From NCBI GenBank assembly GCA_950097015.1, contig CATNEN010000006.1, forward strand, positions 248,001-312,000: DNA of 64,000 nucleotides, given 5' to 3'. The translations under genes and the position numbers were made by a program. Within the stretch, counting starts at the first letter, position 1. Each line of letters starts with the position of its first letter. The notes beneath the pieces are model-generated. The model did no database searches. It worked only from the letters and a program-made list of their open reading frames with translations, and was not told where the DNA came from. This stretch comes from Macrostomum hystrix (taxonomy: Eukaryota > Platyhelminthes > Macrostomidae). Shown here in pieces: positions 32,870 to 43,148 of this stretch.

Positions 32870-35170
32870 TCAGGGCAGGACGTCGCTGCTCCGCTTCCGT
32901 CGACCACTAAACATAAAAAAATAAGGATCGAATGCATTGCTACGAACAATATTTAATGTCAGACGAAATAATTCGAGCATTGAACTAAGAGCTAAGTTCA
33001 CCTGGCGTTCAGATCGATGCCGTACTGACCGCCTCCGGTTCCCATGCCGCCCAGCGAGGCCAGAAGGTCGGCGATGCGATGGTCGGAGCTCAGGCGCTTC
33101 ACGGCTCTGCGGGCAAACATTCGGTCACTCTCTTGGCACTCCATCGGTCACTCTCTTGGCACTCCATCGGTCACTCTCTTGGCACTCCATCGGTCACTCT
33201 CTTGGCACTCCATCGGTCACTCTCTTGGCACTCCATCGGTCACTCTCTTGGTACTCCATCGGTCACTCTCTTGGCACTCCATCGGTCACTCTCTTGGCAC
33301 TCCACCGGTCACTTTCTTGGCACTCCATCGGTCACTCTCTTGGCACTGCATCGGTCACTCTCTTGGCACTCCATCGGTCACTCTCTTGGCACTCCATCGG
33401 TCACTCTCTTGGCACTCCATCGGTCACTCTCTTGGCACTCCATCGATCACTCTGACACTCCACCGGTCACTCTCTTGGCACTCCATTGGTCACTCTCTTG
33501 GCACTACATCGGTCACTCTCTTGGCACTCCATCGGTCACTCTTTTGGCACTACATCGGTCACTCTCTTGGTACTCCATCGGTCACTCTCTTGGCACTCCA
33601 TCGATCACTCTGACACTCCACCGGTCACTATCTTGGCACTCCATTGGTCACTCTCTTGGCACTACATCGGTCACTCTCTTGGCACTCCACCGGTCACTCT
33701 CTTGGCACTCCACCGGTCACTCTCTTGGCACTCCATTGGTCACTCTCTTGGCACTACATCGGTCACTCTCTTGGCACTCCATCGGTCACTCTTTTGGCAC
33801 TACATCGGTCACTCTCTTGGTACTCCATCGGTCACTCTCTTGGCACTCCATCGATCACTCTGACACTCCACCGGTCACTATCTTGGCACTCCATTGGTCA
33901 CTCTCTTGGCACTACATCGGTCACTCTCTTGGCGCTACATCGGTCACTCTGTTGGCACTCCATCGGTCACTCTCTTGGCACTCCACCGGTCACTCTCTTG
34001 GCACTCCACCGGTCACTCTCTTGGCACTCCACCGGTCACTCTCTTGGCACTCCACCGGTCACTCTCTTGGCACTCCACCGGTCACTCTCTTCGCACTACA
34101 TCGGTCACTCTCTTGGCTCCTATATCCGGGCCGTTGCCCCTTCCAGCAGCTATAGTTTCCTGTCTCATTTCTCCTGTGTCTCATCTCTCCCCTGTCTCAT
34201 CTCTCCTATTTTTCATATTGCTACAGGCAATGCGGCCCGCTGTCGTCTTTTACGCTCGTAGATTCTCTCCGTGGCCAGCCCGATAACAGGTTTGCCGACC
34301 CTGAGCTACTGGAATTACAATATTATTGTTAGATGCTGCAGCGAAGCAATTGCTTACAAAACTGCTGATAGAAAATCTTTTATCTTATCTTCTGATTTTC
34401 TCAATGAAAACCTGTGTGCTGTGCCAATGGTGCAGTTTTAAAAGGGAGCTATACATGTAGGTAGTGATTGACTGGTTTCTCAGAAACGCCCCCCCTTTTG
34501 TGACCCCAAGGATTATCTAGGCTTAGCTGGACTCAGCTAATGAAGTCCAGTGCTATCCACTGAGCTATTGAAAAGCTTCTAGTAGACTCTTGGGATGATT
34601 GAAAAAAAATAGCCAATGGTTTAATGCCAAATATTTCGAGGGCTTCTTGCGATAGCCTTCAGCTTGGCAAAAAGACGATAACGAAAAAAGAAAAACTAGA
34701 ATTCTCTGATTGAGGAAAATTGCGGAAGGCAGCATCAATATTTCGTCAATGCTGACAATTTTCAGTCAGTTCTGCGTTGGTCCTAAATGAATTCTGAAGT
34801 GGCGGGCGTAGCGTCACTCTTGAAACCACTGGGATTGTGTTTGCTTGAGCAGTGAGGTGAAAAAAAGGAAAAAATCTAGTGTTTGCTTAGCAATCCATCT
34901 ATTCAAACAATGGTCTCTGGTAAACATACAATAGATTCAGTCACTCGATGCCAGCCATATCGTTCCGTAATAAATGTCAGTATTGGTATTTACTACTTGA
35001 AGTATCATACCTGTTGCGTGTGTAGTTTAAGGACTGCATCAATCGATTCTATTGTGAAGCTAAAAATGTTCTTACCTGAAATCCTCGAATTCCTCATTGT
35101 TGGCCGGTGCAGCGAAGGTAGAGCCAAGCAGCAAGGAGGCTGCTAGTAGGACCAGTGCCAGCTTCATCAT
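32870..35170 (-). CDS. Secreted amidated-peptide precursor 1 (novel family)
   Basis: Small three-exon gene: 35076-35170 (ATG 35170; donor GTAAGA, phase 2), 33002-33106 (acceptor CCCGCAG; donor GTGAAC, phase 2), 32870-32906 (acceptor TTTAG; TGA). The product is 78 residues. Residues 1-20 form a signal peptide (MKLALVLLAASLLLGSTFA) followed by an acidic spacer. Then come a KR cleavage site, the peptide LSSDHRIADLLASL... QYGIDLNAS, and G-RRKR, which is the standard amidation plus dibasic cleavage signal, and a short tail (SSDVLP). Predicted mature product: a roughly 31-residue C-terminally amidated peptide. The paralogue at 38422-39111 has identical phases and the same 105-bp exon 2. I cannot place it in a named peptide family; resemblance to PDF-type peptides is slight. 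Confidence 0.82.
33120..34117 (+). repeat. Minisatellite, 23-bp unit, about 43 copies, in peptide 1 intron 1
   Basis: Units contain TCTCTTGGCACTCCATCGGT, differing from the array at 30665 at about 2 of 23 positions. It starts 14 bp from the acceptor of exon 2 (in gene orientation, just upstream of it) and its other end abuts the hAT remnant at 34118. Confidence 0.95.
34118..34303 (+). mobile_element. Truncated hAT element related to the 7915 copy
   Basis: Shares ATCCGGGCCGTTGCCCCTT, several 16-bp CTCATCTCTCC units, AATGCGGCCCGCTGTCGTCT and the right end GGTTTGCCGACCCTG with the intact hAT element. The left terminus is missing and is replaced by the 23-bp minisatellite. Confidence 0.85.
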
Positions 35171-35261
35171 CTTGTATAGGATTGACAAGTTTTCAATCTG
35201 AAATGTTCAATTCTAGATAGATGCGTCACCCGAAAATGATAGATTGGCAGTCGAAATAAAG

Positions 35262-35269
35262 AAATATAT
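35262..35269 (-). promoter_or_regulatory. Possible TATA box for peptide precursor 1
   Basis: TATATATT on the minus strand about 95 bp upstream of the ATG at 35170. Supported only by sequence and distance. Confidence 0.3.
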
Positions 35270-35837
35270 AGATCAGTTTCTGAGCAGCGAGTTCAGATAG
35301 AGCGAATAGAGTTTTCCTTGGCTCCTATCGGCTTTCAAATTGTGATCATCTGGAGTGAGTTGGCGAAGTGAATAATTTGCATTATCGATCAAACCATGGC
35401 CGCTAGGAGGCCGGGCATAATTCGATTTTGAATGCCAATCGAATCCAGCGGGATTGCAGTCGGGAGGAATCGGGCTTAAGAAATTACACGAGGAATTCGA
35501 GACAAATAGGCAAGGCACACAAGGACTCAGGTTCGCATTGTGTACAGTCTAGAGCTCACCAGTGACAGGTTTGAACCGCGGATTGTTCGGCTTGTTGAGT
35601 TGACAAATTCCTTGGCGCAGCTTGACAAGGACGATGGGAGCCGATTTTTAGAACCCTCTTCTGACAGTGAGCGCCTCAGTTCGGGTCTGACATTGGTCGC
35701 AATGGCACTGAGCCAATGGGACTAGCGAAGTCGCAGTAAATACTATAGTTTGAATTTGGTCCGGAAGCTTGGGCAAAGTTTTTGCTTCTGTGTTTGGTTT
35801 AAGATACTAGATTTTTTGGTTCGGATAGAGATCGTTT

Positions 35838-37605
35838 CACTGTCAGATCATGTCACTGTCAGATCATGTCACTGTCAGATCATTCCACTGTCAGATCATT
35901 CCACTGTCAGATGATTCCACTGTCAGATCATTCCACTGTCAGATGATTTCACTGTCAGATCATGTCACTGTCAGATGATTCCACTGTCAGATCATTTCCA
36001 CACTGTCAGATCATGTCACTGTCAGATCATTTCGCTGTCAGATCATGTCACTGTCAGATCATTCCACTGTCAGATCATTCCACTGTCAGATCATTTCACT
36101 GTCAGATTATTCCATTGTCAGATCATTTCACTGTCAGATCATTCCACTCAGATCATTTCACTGTCAGATCATGTCACTGTCAGATCATTCCACTGTCAGA
36201 TCATTCCACTGTCAGATCATTCCACTGTCAGATCATTCCACTGTCAGATCATTCCACTGTCAGATCATTTCGCTGTCAGATCATGTCACTGTCAGATCAT
36301 TCCACTGTCAGATCATTCCACTGTCAGATCATTCCACTGTCAGATCATTTCGCTGTCAGATCATGTCACTGTCAGATCATTCCACTGTCAGATCATTCCA
36401 CTGTCAGATCATTCCACTGTCAGATCATTTCACTGTCAGATCATTCCACTGTCAGATCATTTCGCTGTCAGATCATGTCACTGTCAGATCATTCCACTGT
36501 CAGATCATTCCACTGTCAGATCATTTCACTGTCAGATTATTCCATTTTCAGATCATTTCACTGTCAGATCATTCCACTCAGATCATTTCACTGTCAGATC
36601 ATGTCACTGTCAGATCATTCCACTGTCAGATCATTCCACTGTCAGATCATTCCACTGTCAGATCATTCCACTGTCAGATCATTCCACTGTCAGATCATTC
36701 CACTGTCAGATCATACCACTGTCAGATCATGTCACTGTCAGATCATGTCACTGTCAGATCATTTCACTGTCAGATCATGTCACTGTCAGATCATGTCACT
36801 GTCAGATCATTCCACTGTCAGATCATTCCACTGTCAGATTATTCCATTGTCAGATCATTCCACTGTCAGATCATGTCACTGTCAGATCATTCCACTGTCA
36901 GATCATTCCACTGTCAGATCATTCCACTGTCAGATGATTCCACTGTCAGATCATTCCACTGTCAGATCATGTCACTGTCAGATCATTCCACTGTCAGATC
37001 ATTCCACTGTCAGATGATTCCACTGTCAGATCATTCCACTGTCAGATCATGTCACTGTCAGATCATTCCACTGTCAGATCATGTCACTGTCAGATCATGT
37101 CACTGTCAGATCACTCCACTGTCAGATCATTCCACTGTCAGATCATGTCACTGTCAGATCATTCCACTGTCAGATCATGTCACTGTCAGATCATGTCACT
37201 GTCAGATCACTCCACTGTCAGATCATTTCACTGTCAGATCATACCACTGTCAGATCATTCCACTGTCAGATCATTTCACTGTCAAATCATTCCACTGTCA
37301 GATCATTCCACTGTCAGATCATTCCACTGTCAGATCATTTCACTGTCAGATCATTCCACTGTCAGATCATTCCACTGTCCGATCATTCCACTGTCAGATC
37401 ATGTCACTGTCAGATCATTTCACTGTCAGATCATGTCACTGTCAGATCATGTCACTGTCAGATCATGTCACTGTCAGATCATTTCACTGTCAGATCATGT
37501 CACTGTCAGATCATGTCACTGTCAGATCATGTCACTGTCAGATCATGTCACTGTCAGATCATGTCACTGTCAGATCATTCCACTATCAGATCATGTCACC
37601 GTCAG
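35838..37605 (+). repeat. Minisatellite, 16-bp unit CACTGTCAGATCATTC, about 110 copies
   Basis: 1.8-kb array between the two peptide genes. Main variants are ...ATCATTCCACT, ...ATCATGTCACT and ...ATCATTTCACT, distributed in local blocks; a 12-bp short unit (CACTCAGATCATT) recurs twice (about 36148 and 36577), marking an internal duplication. It is open in several frames because 16 is not a multiple of three. Confidence 0.96.
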
Positions 37606-38421
37606 GTGTGACTAACCTGGGATGATAGGACTGAAGCAAAATCCAGCAATTATGTTTGTTATTCTATTGTTAGCTCAGGTTAGCGCAAATCTAAGGTGTG
37701 AACTTGGCCTGACAGTTTTCTTACTAGCTAAACACACTTCATTGGATCTGGTTAAAGATGACAATGACATGGTGTCAATACAATACAATAGATGCTTCCA
37801 GGGCGATAAGCAAATATGACACTGAAGCAATTTCGTTTTGAATTAATAATCAAGAAGTGTCTTTTAGTCGTGAGAGCACACAGAAAGACAGTCGATGAAC
37901 AGTCAGTATCGACTCAAAAGTCGAAAAAAATGTTTCTTATCTCATGCCTACCTTTCTGCCTGTCGCTTTCAATCTAGGGATGAAATCTGAAATTTCGCAA
38001 AAACAACTCACAGAAGACAACAATGGAGCCAGTCTGATTGACGCAGACAATTGAATTGAAAGACGGTTTGCAGAAAGCTTCACGACCCCGTCATGTCACC
38101 AAGTCCTCAAAGAGCCCCAAAGCAGTGGATAGCTAGTTGCTGAACAGCTCAGAATGTTGGAGCCTTGCGTTGGTACTGTTTTATTTTTTATTGTCAAATC
38201 TTTTAAGATCGAAATAAATTGCGAAGGGTCCGTGCGGAGACTAATCTAGAAGATTACCTTGGAGTTATGCCAGTTGAAATTAGCTTTAATATTATCATTG
38301 AGGAAATAGTTAGTCTCATCGCTTAGATTTGTTTAATCCGACTTTCAACAATTGTTGGTGCTGTTGTTCAGTTTATCAAGTCCCCCCAGCTGAAAGGAAT
38401 TTCTATCACTGATTGAGCTGT

Positions 38422-39111
38422 TTAGTCCAAGCCGCGTTTGCGTCTGCCACTGGAATGGAAACAGATCTCGCAATTTTTGTTTGTCAGTAATTTGCTGTTA
38501 AATTGTATTTTGCATCCAGAATCGGCCTTACCTAGCCTTTAGATCTATTCCATATTGACCGTCGCCAACATCCAACCGGTTCATTGAGGACAGAATGTCA
38601 GCTATCCGATGGTCCGAGCTCAGTCGCTTCATCTGCCTAAATAGCAGACGATTTCAAAGTTGAATATTTCTTTCATCGGATCATAAAAACTAGAAGTCCT
38701 CCATGGACATGGTGACTTTTTTGTGCGAAAATAAATATTTATTTACACCTGCCCCTATTGGACCAGATTGGAGCCACCTGAAGGCTGCGTACCGCTGTTC
38801 AGTCCATGGACTGGGGGGACGCCACACCCATACTCGATTACACCGTACCCATTTAACAGCTGGGTGAACTGAAGCACTGCAGAGTTAAGTGTCTTGCTAA
38901 AGGAAAAAAATGGTTCCAGTGGAGTCGGGAATCGAACCCCCGACCTTCAAGTTGTAGGTCCGACGCTCTATCCACCCCTGTCTCACCTGAACGTCGAAAA
39001 TTGATCCTCAGCAGCTGGCGTATTCTTGACTCGGCCACCGTGGCCGCAGTCGGGACAGAACAGAAGCAGCAGGCAGGAAAGGGCAATCACGATTTGCGGT
39101 GCGTGACGCAT
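38422..39111 (-). CDS. Secreted amidated-peptide precursor 2 (paralogue of precursor 1)
   Basis: Three exons: 38987-39111 (ATG 39111; donor GTGAGA, phase 2), 38532-38636 (acceptor TTTAG; donor GTAAGG, phase 2), 38422-38449 (acceptor TTCCAG; TAA). The product is 85 residues. Signal peptide PQIVIALSCLLLLFCPDC, spacer, then MKR followed by LSSDHRIADILSSM, a variable middle, QYGIDLKAS and G-RRKR, ending GLD. Like precursor 1, it predicts one roughly 31-residue amidated peptide. Phases and exon 2 length (105 bp) equal those of precursor 1, while the signal peptide and tail have diverged freely, so selection acts on the peptide. Reading through the exon 2 donor would give a stop at once in both genes; the exon 3 amidation site in both supports splicing. 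A SINE A copy lies in intron 1. Confidence 0.82.
38748..38985 (-). mobile_element. SINE A copy in peptide 2 intron 1
   Basis: Reverse copy: GGCTGCGTACCGCTGTTCAG, CCATGGACTGGGGGGACGCC, GAGTTAAGTGTCTTGCTAAA, then GGGAATCGAACCCCCGACC (reverse B box). Its end is within a few bases of the exon 1 donor. Confidence 0.85.
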
Positions 39112-39699
39112 GACGCCGTCGGTTGAGGAATCGAACCTAGAACGCATTTCGTCGGTGCCAGGGTTTCGTTATTTATTTGGTTTAATTTTATCAATTTTCT
39201 TAACTGAAATCATGCAGGCAGTTCACAGGAGAATTGATTTGCGTGAAGGACTTATAATTTTAACTAAAAGCTAAAAACTAATATTTGCCTGTTTTCATTT
39301 CCTTCAAACACTACTAAAAGTATCAAAGCGGTTGTCAGTAGTATCAAATGGGTTTTTAAGACACGATTTTTCTAGTTTACGGAAGGGAAAACTAAATTCC
39401 AAGCAAAATATCCTCACAGACTTACAAGATGTGAAAGTTAATCTAGTTTAACCCGTAGAGCAGGTGAGCACGGGAGGAGAGAGCAGTTCAGGGCCAACAA
39501 CCATGCCATGGGGCACTTCACATTCTCTTTATCCTCGGACAGCCGCAGCCCCAAACCCTGAACTGGTCCGCTGACCAATCTCAGACCTGCCGGCCCACTG
39601 CCCGCCATCATTGCTGATTTGCTCCGAATGGCTTTAGGTCTTCTGAGTCACGACTTCCTTAGACCAATGCTGCATGCACCGTACAACGATTGTACACCG

Positions 39700-40705
39700 T
39701 ACAACGATTACAACGATTGCAGTGACAATTGACTGCAGTGACAATTGACTGCACTGACAATTGACTGCACTGACAATTGACTGCACTGACAATTGACTGC
39801 ACTGACAATTGACTGCAGTGACAATTGACTGCAGTGAAAATTGACTGCACTGACAATTGACTGCAGTGACAACTGGTTGCAGTGACAATTGACTACAGTG
39901 ACAATTGACTGCACTGACAATCGACTGCAGTGATAATTGACTGCACTGACAATTGACTGCAGTGACAACTGACTGCAGTGACAACTGCCTGCAGTGACAA
40001 TTGACTGCAGTAACAACTGACTTCAGTGACAATTGACTGCAGTGACAATTGACTGCAGTGACAATTGACTGCAGTGAAAATTGACTGCAGTGACAATTGA
40101 CTGCAGTGACAACTGGTTGCAGTGACAATTGACTGCACTGACAATTGACTGCAGTGACAACTGGTTGCAGTGACAATTGACTGCACTGACAATTGACTGC
40201 AGTGACAATTGACTGCACTGACAATTGACTGCAGTGACAACTGGTTGCAGTGACAATTGACTGCAGTGACAACTGGTTGCAGTGACAATTGACTGCAGTG
40301 ACAACTGGTTGCAGTGACAATTGACTGCACTGACAATTGACTGCAGTAACAACTGACTTCAGTGACAATTGACTGCAGTGACAATTGACTGCACTGACAA
40401 TTGACTGCACTGACAATTGACTGCACTGACAATTGACTGCAGTGACAATTGACTGCAGTGACAACTGGTTGCAGTGACAATTGACTGCACTGACAATTGA
40501 CTGCACTGACAATTGACTGCACTGACAATTGACTGCAGTGACAATTGACTGCACTGACAATTGACTGCAGTGACAATTGACTGCAGTGACAATTGACTGC
40601 AGTGACAACTGGTTGCAGTGACAATTGACTGCACTGACAATTGACTGCAGTGACAACTGGTTGCAGTGACAATTGACTGCACTGACAATTGACTGCAGTG
40701 ACAAT
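39700..40705 (+). repeat. Minisatellite, 16-bp unit TGACAATTGACTGCAG, about 62 copies
   Basis: Nearly pure array with CTGCAC, AACTGGTTG and AACTGACTT variants. Each unit contains the palindromes CAATTG and (in most) CTGCAG, and CAGT/ACTG flank the CAATTG core, so it is partly self-complementary. Confidence 0.96.
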
Positions 40706-40789
40706 TGATAAGCATTAATTGCTATATTCGCAGGGGCTGTATGAATTAAGCAACAATTTTTACGATGATGATCACCAATGTTTTGAGGG

Positions 40790-40905
40790 TTTGCCCTCAT
40801 GGGTACAAAATGCAAGACCCCAAGCCTTCTCAACCCGGATTCGCCCTAAATGAATGCGGTCTCGCCGCGGAATCGAGCTCAGGGACCTTGGTGCGGCAGT
40901 AGAAT
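40790..40905 (-). mobile_element. SINE B 5' fragment
   Basis: Plus strand: CAAGCCTTCTCAACCCGGAT, GCCCTAAATGAATGCGG, then TCGCCGCGGAATCGAGCTCA (reverse B-box region) and AGGGACCTTGGTGCG. The A-box end is lost. Confidence 0.7.
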
Positions 40906-41449
40906 CGGCAGAATTAGGAGGCGTGTATATTTTTAATCAATTTCAGGGCCTGATGACGTGTCGAACGACCTGATGACGCGTCAACTAGGTACCTGAATTA
41001 TCACGTGCGTTTCAGTGTGTTTTTCTCAAAGCAACTCGCAAAGCTAGCAAGCTCATTTGAACCTCAATCATCCTGGAAATCTTCGGCGGCCGCGGATTAG
41101 GGGTGGGTGGCCGCGCTTGTCAGCGGCCTCGCATCTCCTGCTTAATCCCCTGAAGCGGCAAATCGTTGGGGAGAGGCTGTGGAGAAGCATATTTTCAATC
41201 CCCAAAAATCCGCTGCCCGAAATGTTCAGAAAAAAAAGATGGACCGAGAGCTGACAGGTGCCACAGTCCCTTGAGCTGGGGAGATTTGACACTAGCGAGT
41301 AATTAGAGGGGATTTCGGGAACGACGAAGGAACAGTCGGGATTATAGAAAATCCTTCACACAGAGAAACCCATTACCTTCAAGAATAATTTTCAACAAAA
41401 TTTATTTAAATTTCAAACTGAGGAAATGCGAAATTAAATTGCACACACC

Positions 41450-41600
41450 GAATGGACAAGGACACAATTTTTAACCTGAGAGAGAATTCGAACTTCCGAC
41501 CTTGCAGAGCTCAAAGCTCTATTGGCGTACAATAGCACTAGAAAAGCGCCAGATAGTGTTATTGGGTCACCATTAGTACTATAGGCAGGTGGCCGAGTTG
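41450..41600 (-). mobile_element. SINE A-like fragment
   Basis: Plus strand shows AATTCGAACTTCCGACCTTG (reverse B-box region) and a short flanking tRNA-like segment; the diagnostic body is short or missing. Tentative. Confidence 0.4.
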
Positions 41601-41690
41601 CTGAATTCAAACTTAGAAATAGCTTCGAACCAAAACGGAAGTGACGGGCATGAGAATTTTGTTGGAAAATTGAAACAACAGCATCTGGCA

Positions 41691-42004
41691 TTTATGCCAC
41701 AATCAATTTATTTGCAGGAGCGCTGTGGGCATATCATTTGGTGTCACTATGACAGCGAGGAGGCACTTCTGTCCATTCCGCTGACACTCCTGAGCACACA
41801 CTCACACAGGTGTGTACATCTGCCCTGACTTTCTCATGGTGCAGACATGGAGGTTGGCCCTCAAGGGCGTAAATTGCACGACAAGCCCACAGACCTTCTC
41901 TCCGTGGCTGCGCCCTAAAATGAACGTGGCCTCGCTGCGGAATCGAGCTCAGGGACCTTGGTGCGAAAGGCAAACGCGTTAGACCGCTCTGCCACTCGCC
42001 CCCC
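41691..42004 (-). mobile_element. Full-length tRNA-derived SINE B with perfect 10-bp target duplication
   Basis: Flanked by GCATCTGGCA at 41681-41690 and 42005-42014. Read on the minus strand: GGGCGAGTGGCAGAGCGGTC (A box), a stretch with CGCACCAAGGTCCCTGAGC, then CTCGATTCCGC (B box), body with GGCGCAGCC and GAGGGCCAACCTCC blocks, ending in a tail with TTG/ATAAAT-like sequence. About 314 bp. Best-defined copy and the reference for the others. Confidence 0.92.
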
Positions 42005-42111
42005 GCATCTGGCAATCCAGGCGGTCATTTATCTGATCACTAATGAACCCCTACGTTGCTTAACTTCAGTGATCGGTCATTAAACAATGTGGCATGGCCG
42101 CTTTTAGCCTT

Positions 42112-42128
42112 AATCGATCGATCGATCG

Positions 42129-42182
<54 letters not shown>
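42112..42182 (+). repeat. (ATCG)n/(ATCA)n microsatellite
   Basis: Tetranucleotide run starting with GATC-containing units and changing to AATC units. Confidence 0.95.
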
Positions 42183-42183
<1 letters not shown>

Positions 42184-43148
42184 TACCAATAGTTTAATCT
42201 GTCAATAGCTCAGCCAATAGATGAATCATTTAAACTATTTAAATAAATCGATGGACTAATTTACAGATTGAATTGAAGTAAAAGACAATAAAACTAAAAC
42301 AGTGAGCAGTTTAACTAAAGTAGTGAAGTTAAGCATCAATCCGCAGTGGGCGATTACACTCTGAGGCGACCATGCAAGGCGTATATTTGTAGCAGTTAGA
42401 ATAAAAATCTCTTCTCTCAGCGGAAGATTAGTAAGCAAACTGCTCCCGCAACTACAGTCTCGCTAGTAGTAGTATCTCTGGCGTATTTCAAATAAAAGGC
42501 CGAAAAGGAAAGCAAAAAAAAAACGAAATTCCTAAATAAGATAGATATAATAGCTAGTACTACAAAATGGTTGCTGTAGTACAAAAATAGCACTTTCTAC
42601 TAACAATATTGGCAGCGCTAATAACCGCTGGACAAGTGTGTCTAATAGAACACGAAATGATAAAATAATATCACACTCTGGTCAAGGGGCCTTATAATAA
42701 GTTAAAACAGACACACACAGACAGAGAGAAAATTATCAATGTGGCTAGATGGGGATATAGAAAATAATTAGTTCTCATCACTGCAAGGGCTACAGAGATA
42801 TTGAAGTAGAAGAGCGCAATAATAGAATAGCCGGTTTTGAAGGAGTTTCTTTAAAATAGAAAATAAATTTCAGATATAAAGCATGTGCGACATGTCTATG
42901 AGGTACAGTTTTATAAACATTCTGTTTTAAAATTGTCAGCACTGGATTGGGGATGGCCTTAGAAATTATTTCTTTTGTACACAAAACCTAGAGCTCAAAA
43001 AATTTAAAGCATGCACAGCGTCTAGAACTGTACAAAATCAGACTCAAATTAATAAATCATAAATACAGAGGGGTAATTAAAACAAAAAACAGACAGAAAC
43101 ATAGGCAAGGAGAAGGATGAAGAAAATAGTAAGTGACAATTAGCAGGG
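42183..43148. other. AT-rich region 3' of the F-box/LRR gene
   Basis: No coding signal. Probably includes the 3' UTR of the gene that ends at 43149. No clear polyadenylation signal was chosen. Confidence 0.4.

Noticed and set aside
30583-34286. Many plus and minus open frames over the 23-bp arrays
   Set aside because: Repeat translation only (WHSIGHSLGT and MECQES types). No conserved domain or gene structure.
35962-37625. Open frames of up to 526 codons across the 16-bp array (repeats of the HCQI and STVRS type)
   Set aside because: The unit has no stop in any plus-strand frame and its length is not a multiple of three, so all three frames stay open. No start context, splice signals or non-repeat sequence support coding.
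32870-39111. Assignment of the peptide pair to PDF, calcitonin, CRF or glucagon-like families
   Set aside because: Only vague matches (LL.SL motif, Asn-Asp/Asn-Ala-like amidated end) and wrong length or spacing; naming a family would be guesswork.
39634-40833. 399-codon minus-strand frame (VTAVNCHCSQ repeats), cysteine-rich
   Set aside because: Looks like a cysteine-rich secreted protein but is just the 16-bp array, open in multiple frames, and lacks a signal peptide.
41057-41292. Small overlapping frames on both strands near 41.1 kb
   Set aside because: No homology, splice context or composition shift; probably chance frames in slightly GC-rich DNA.
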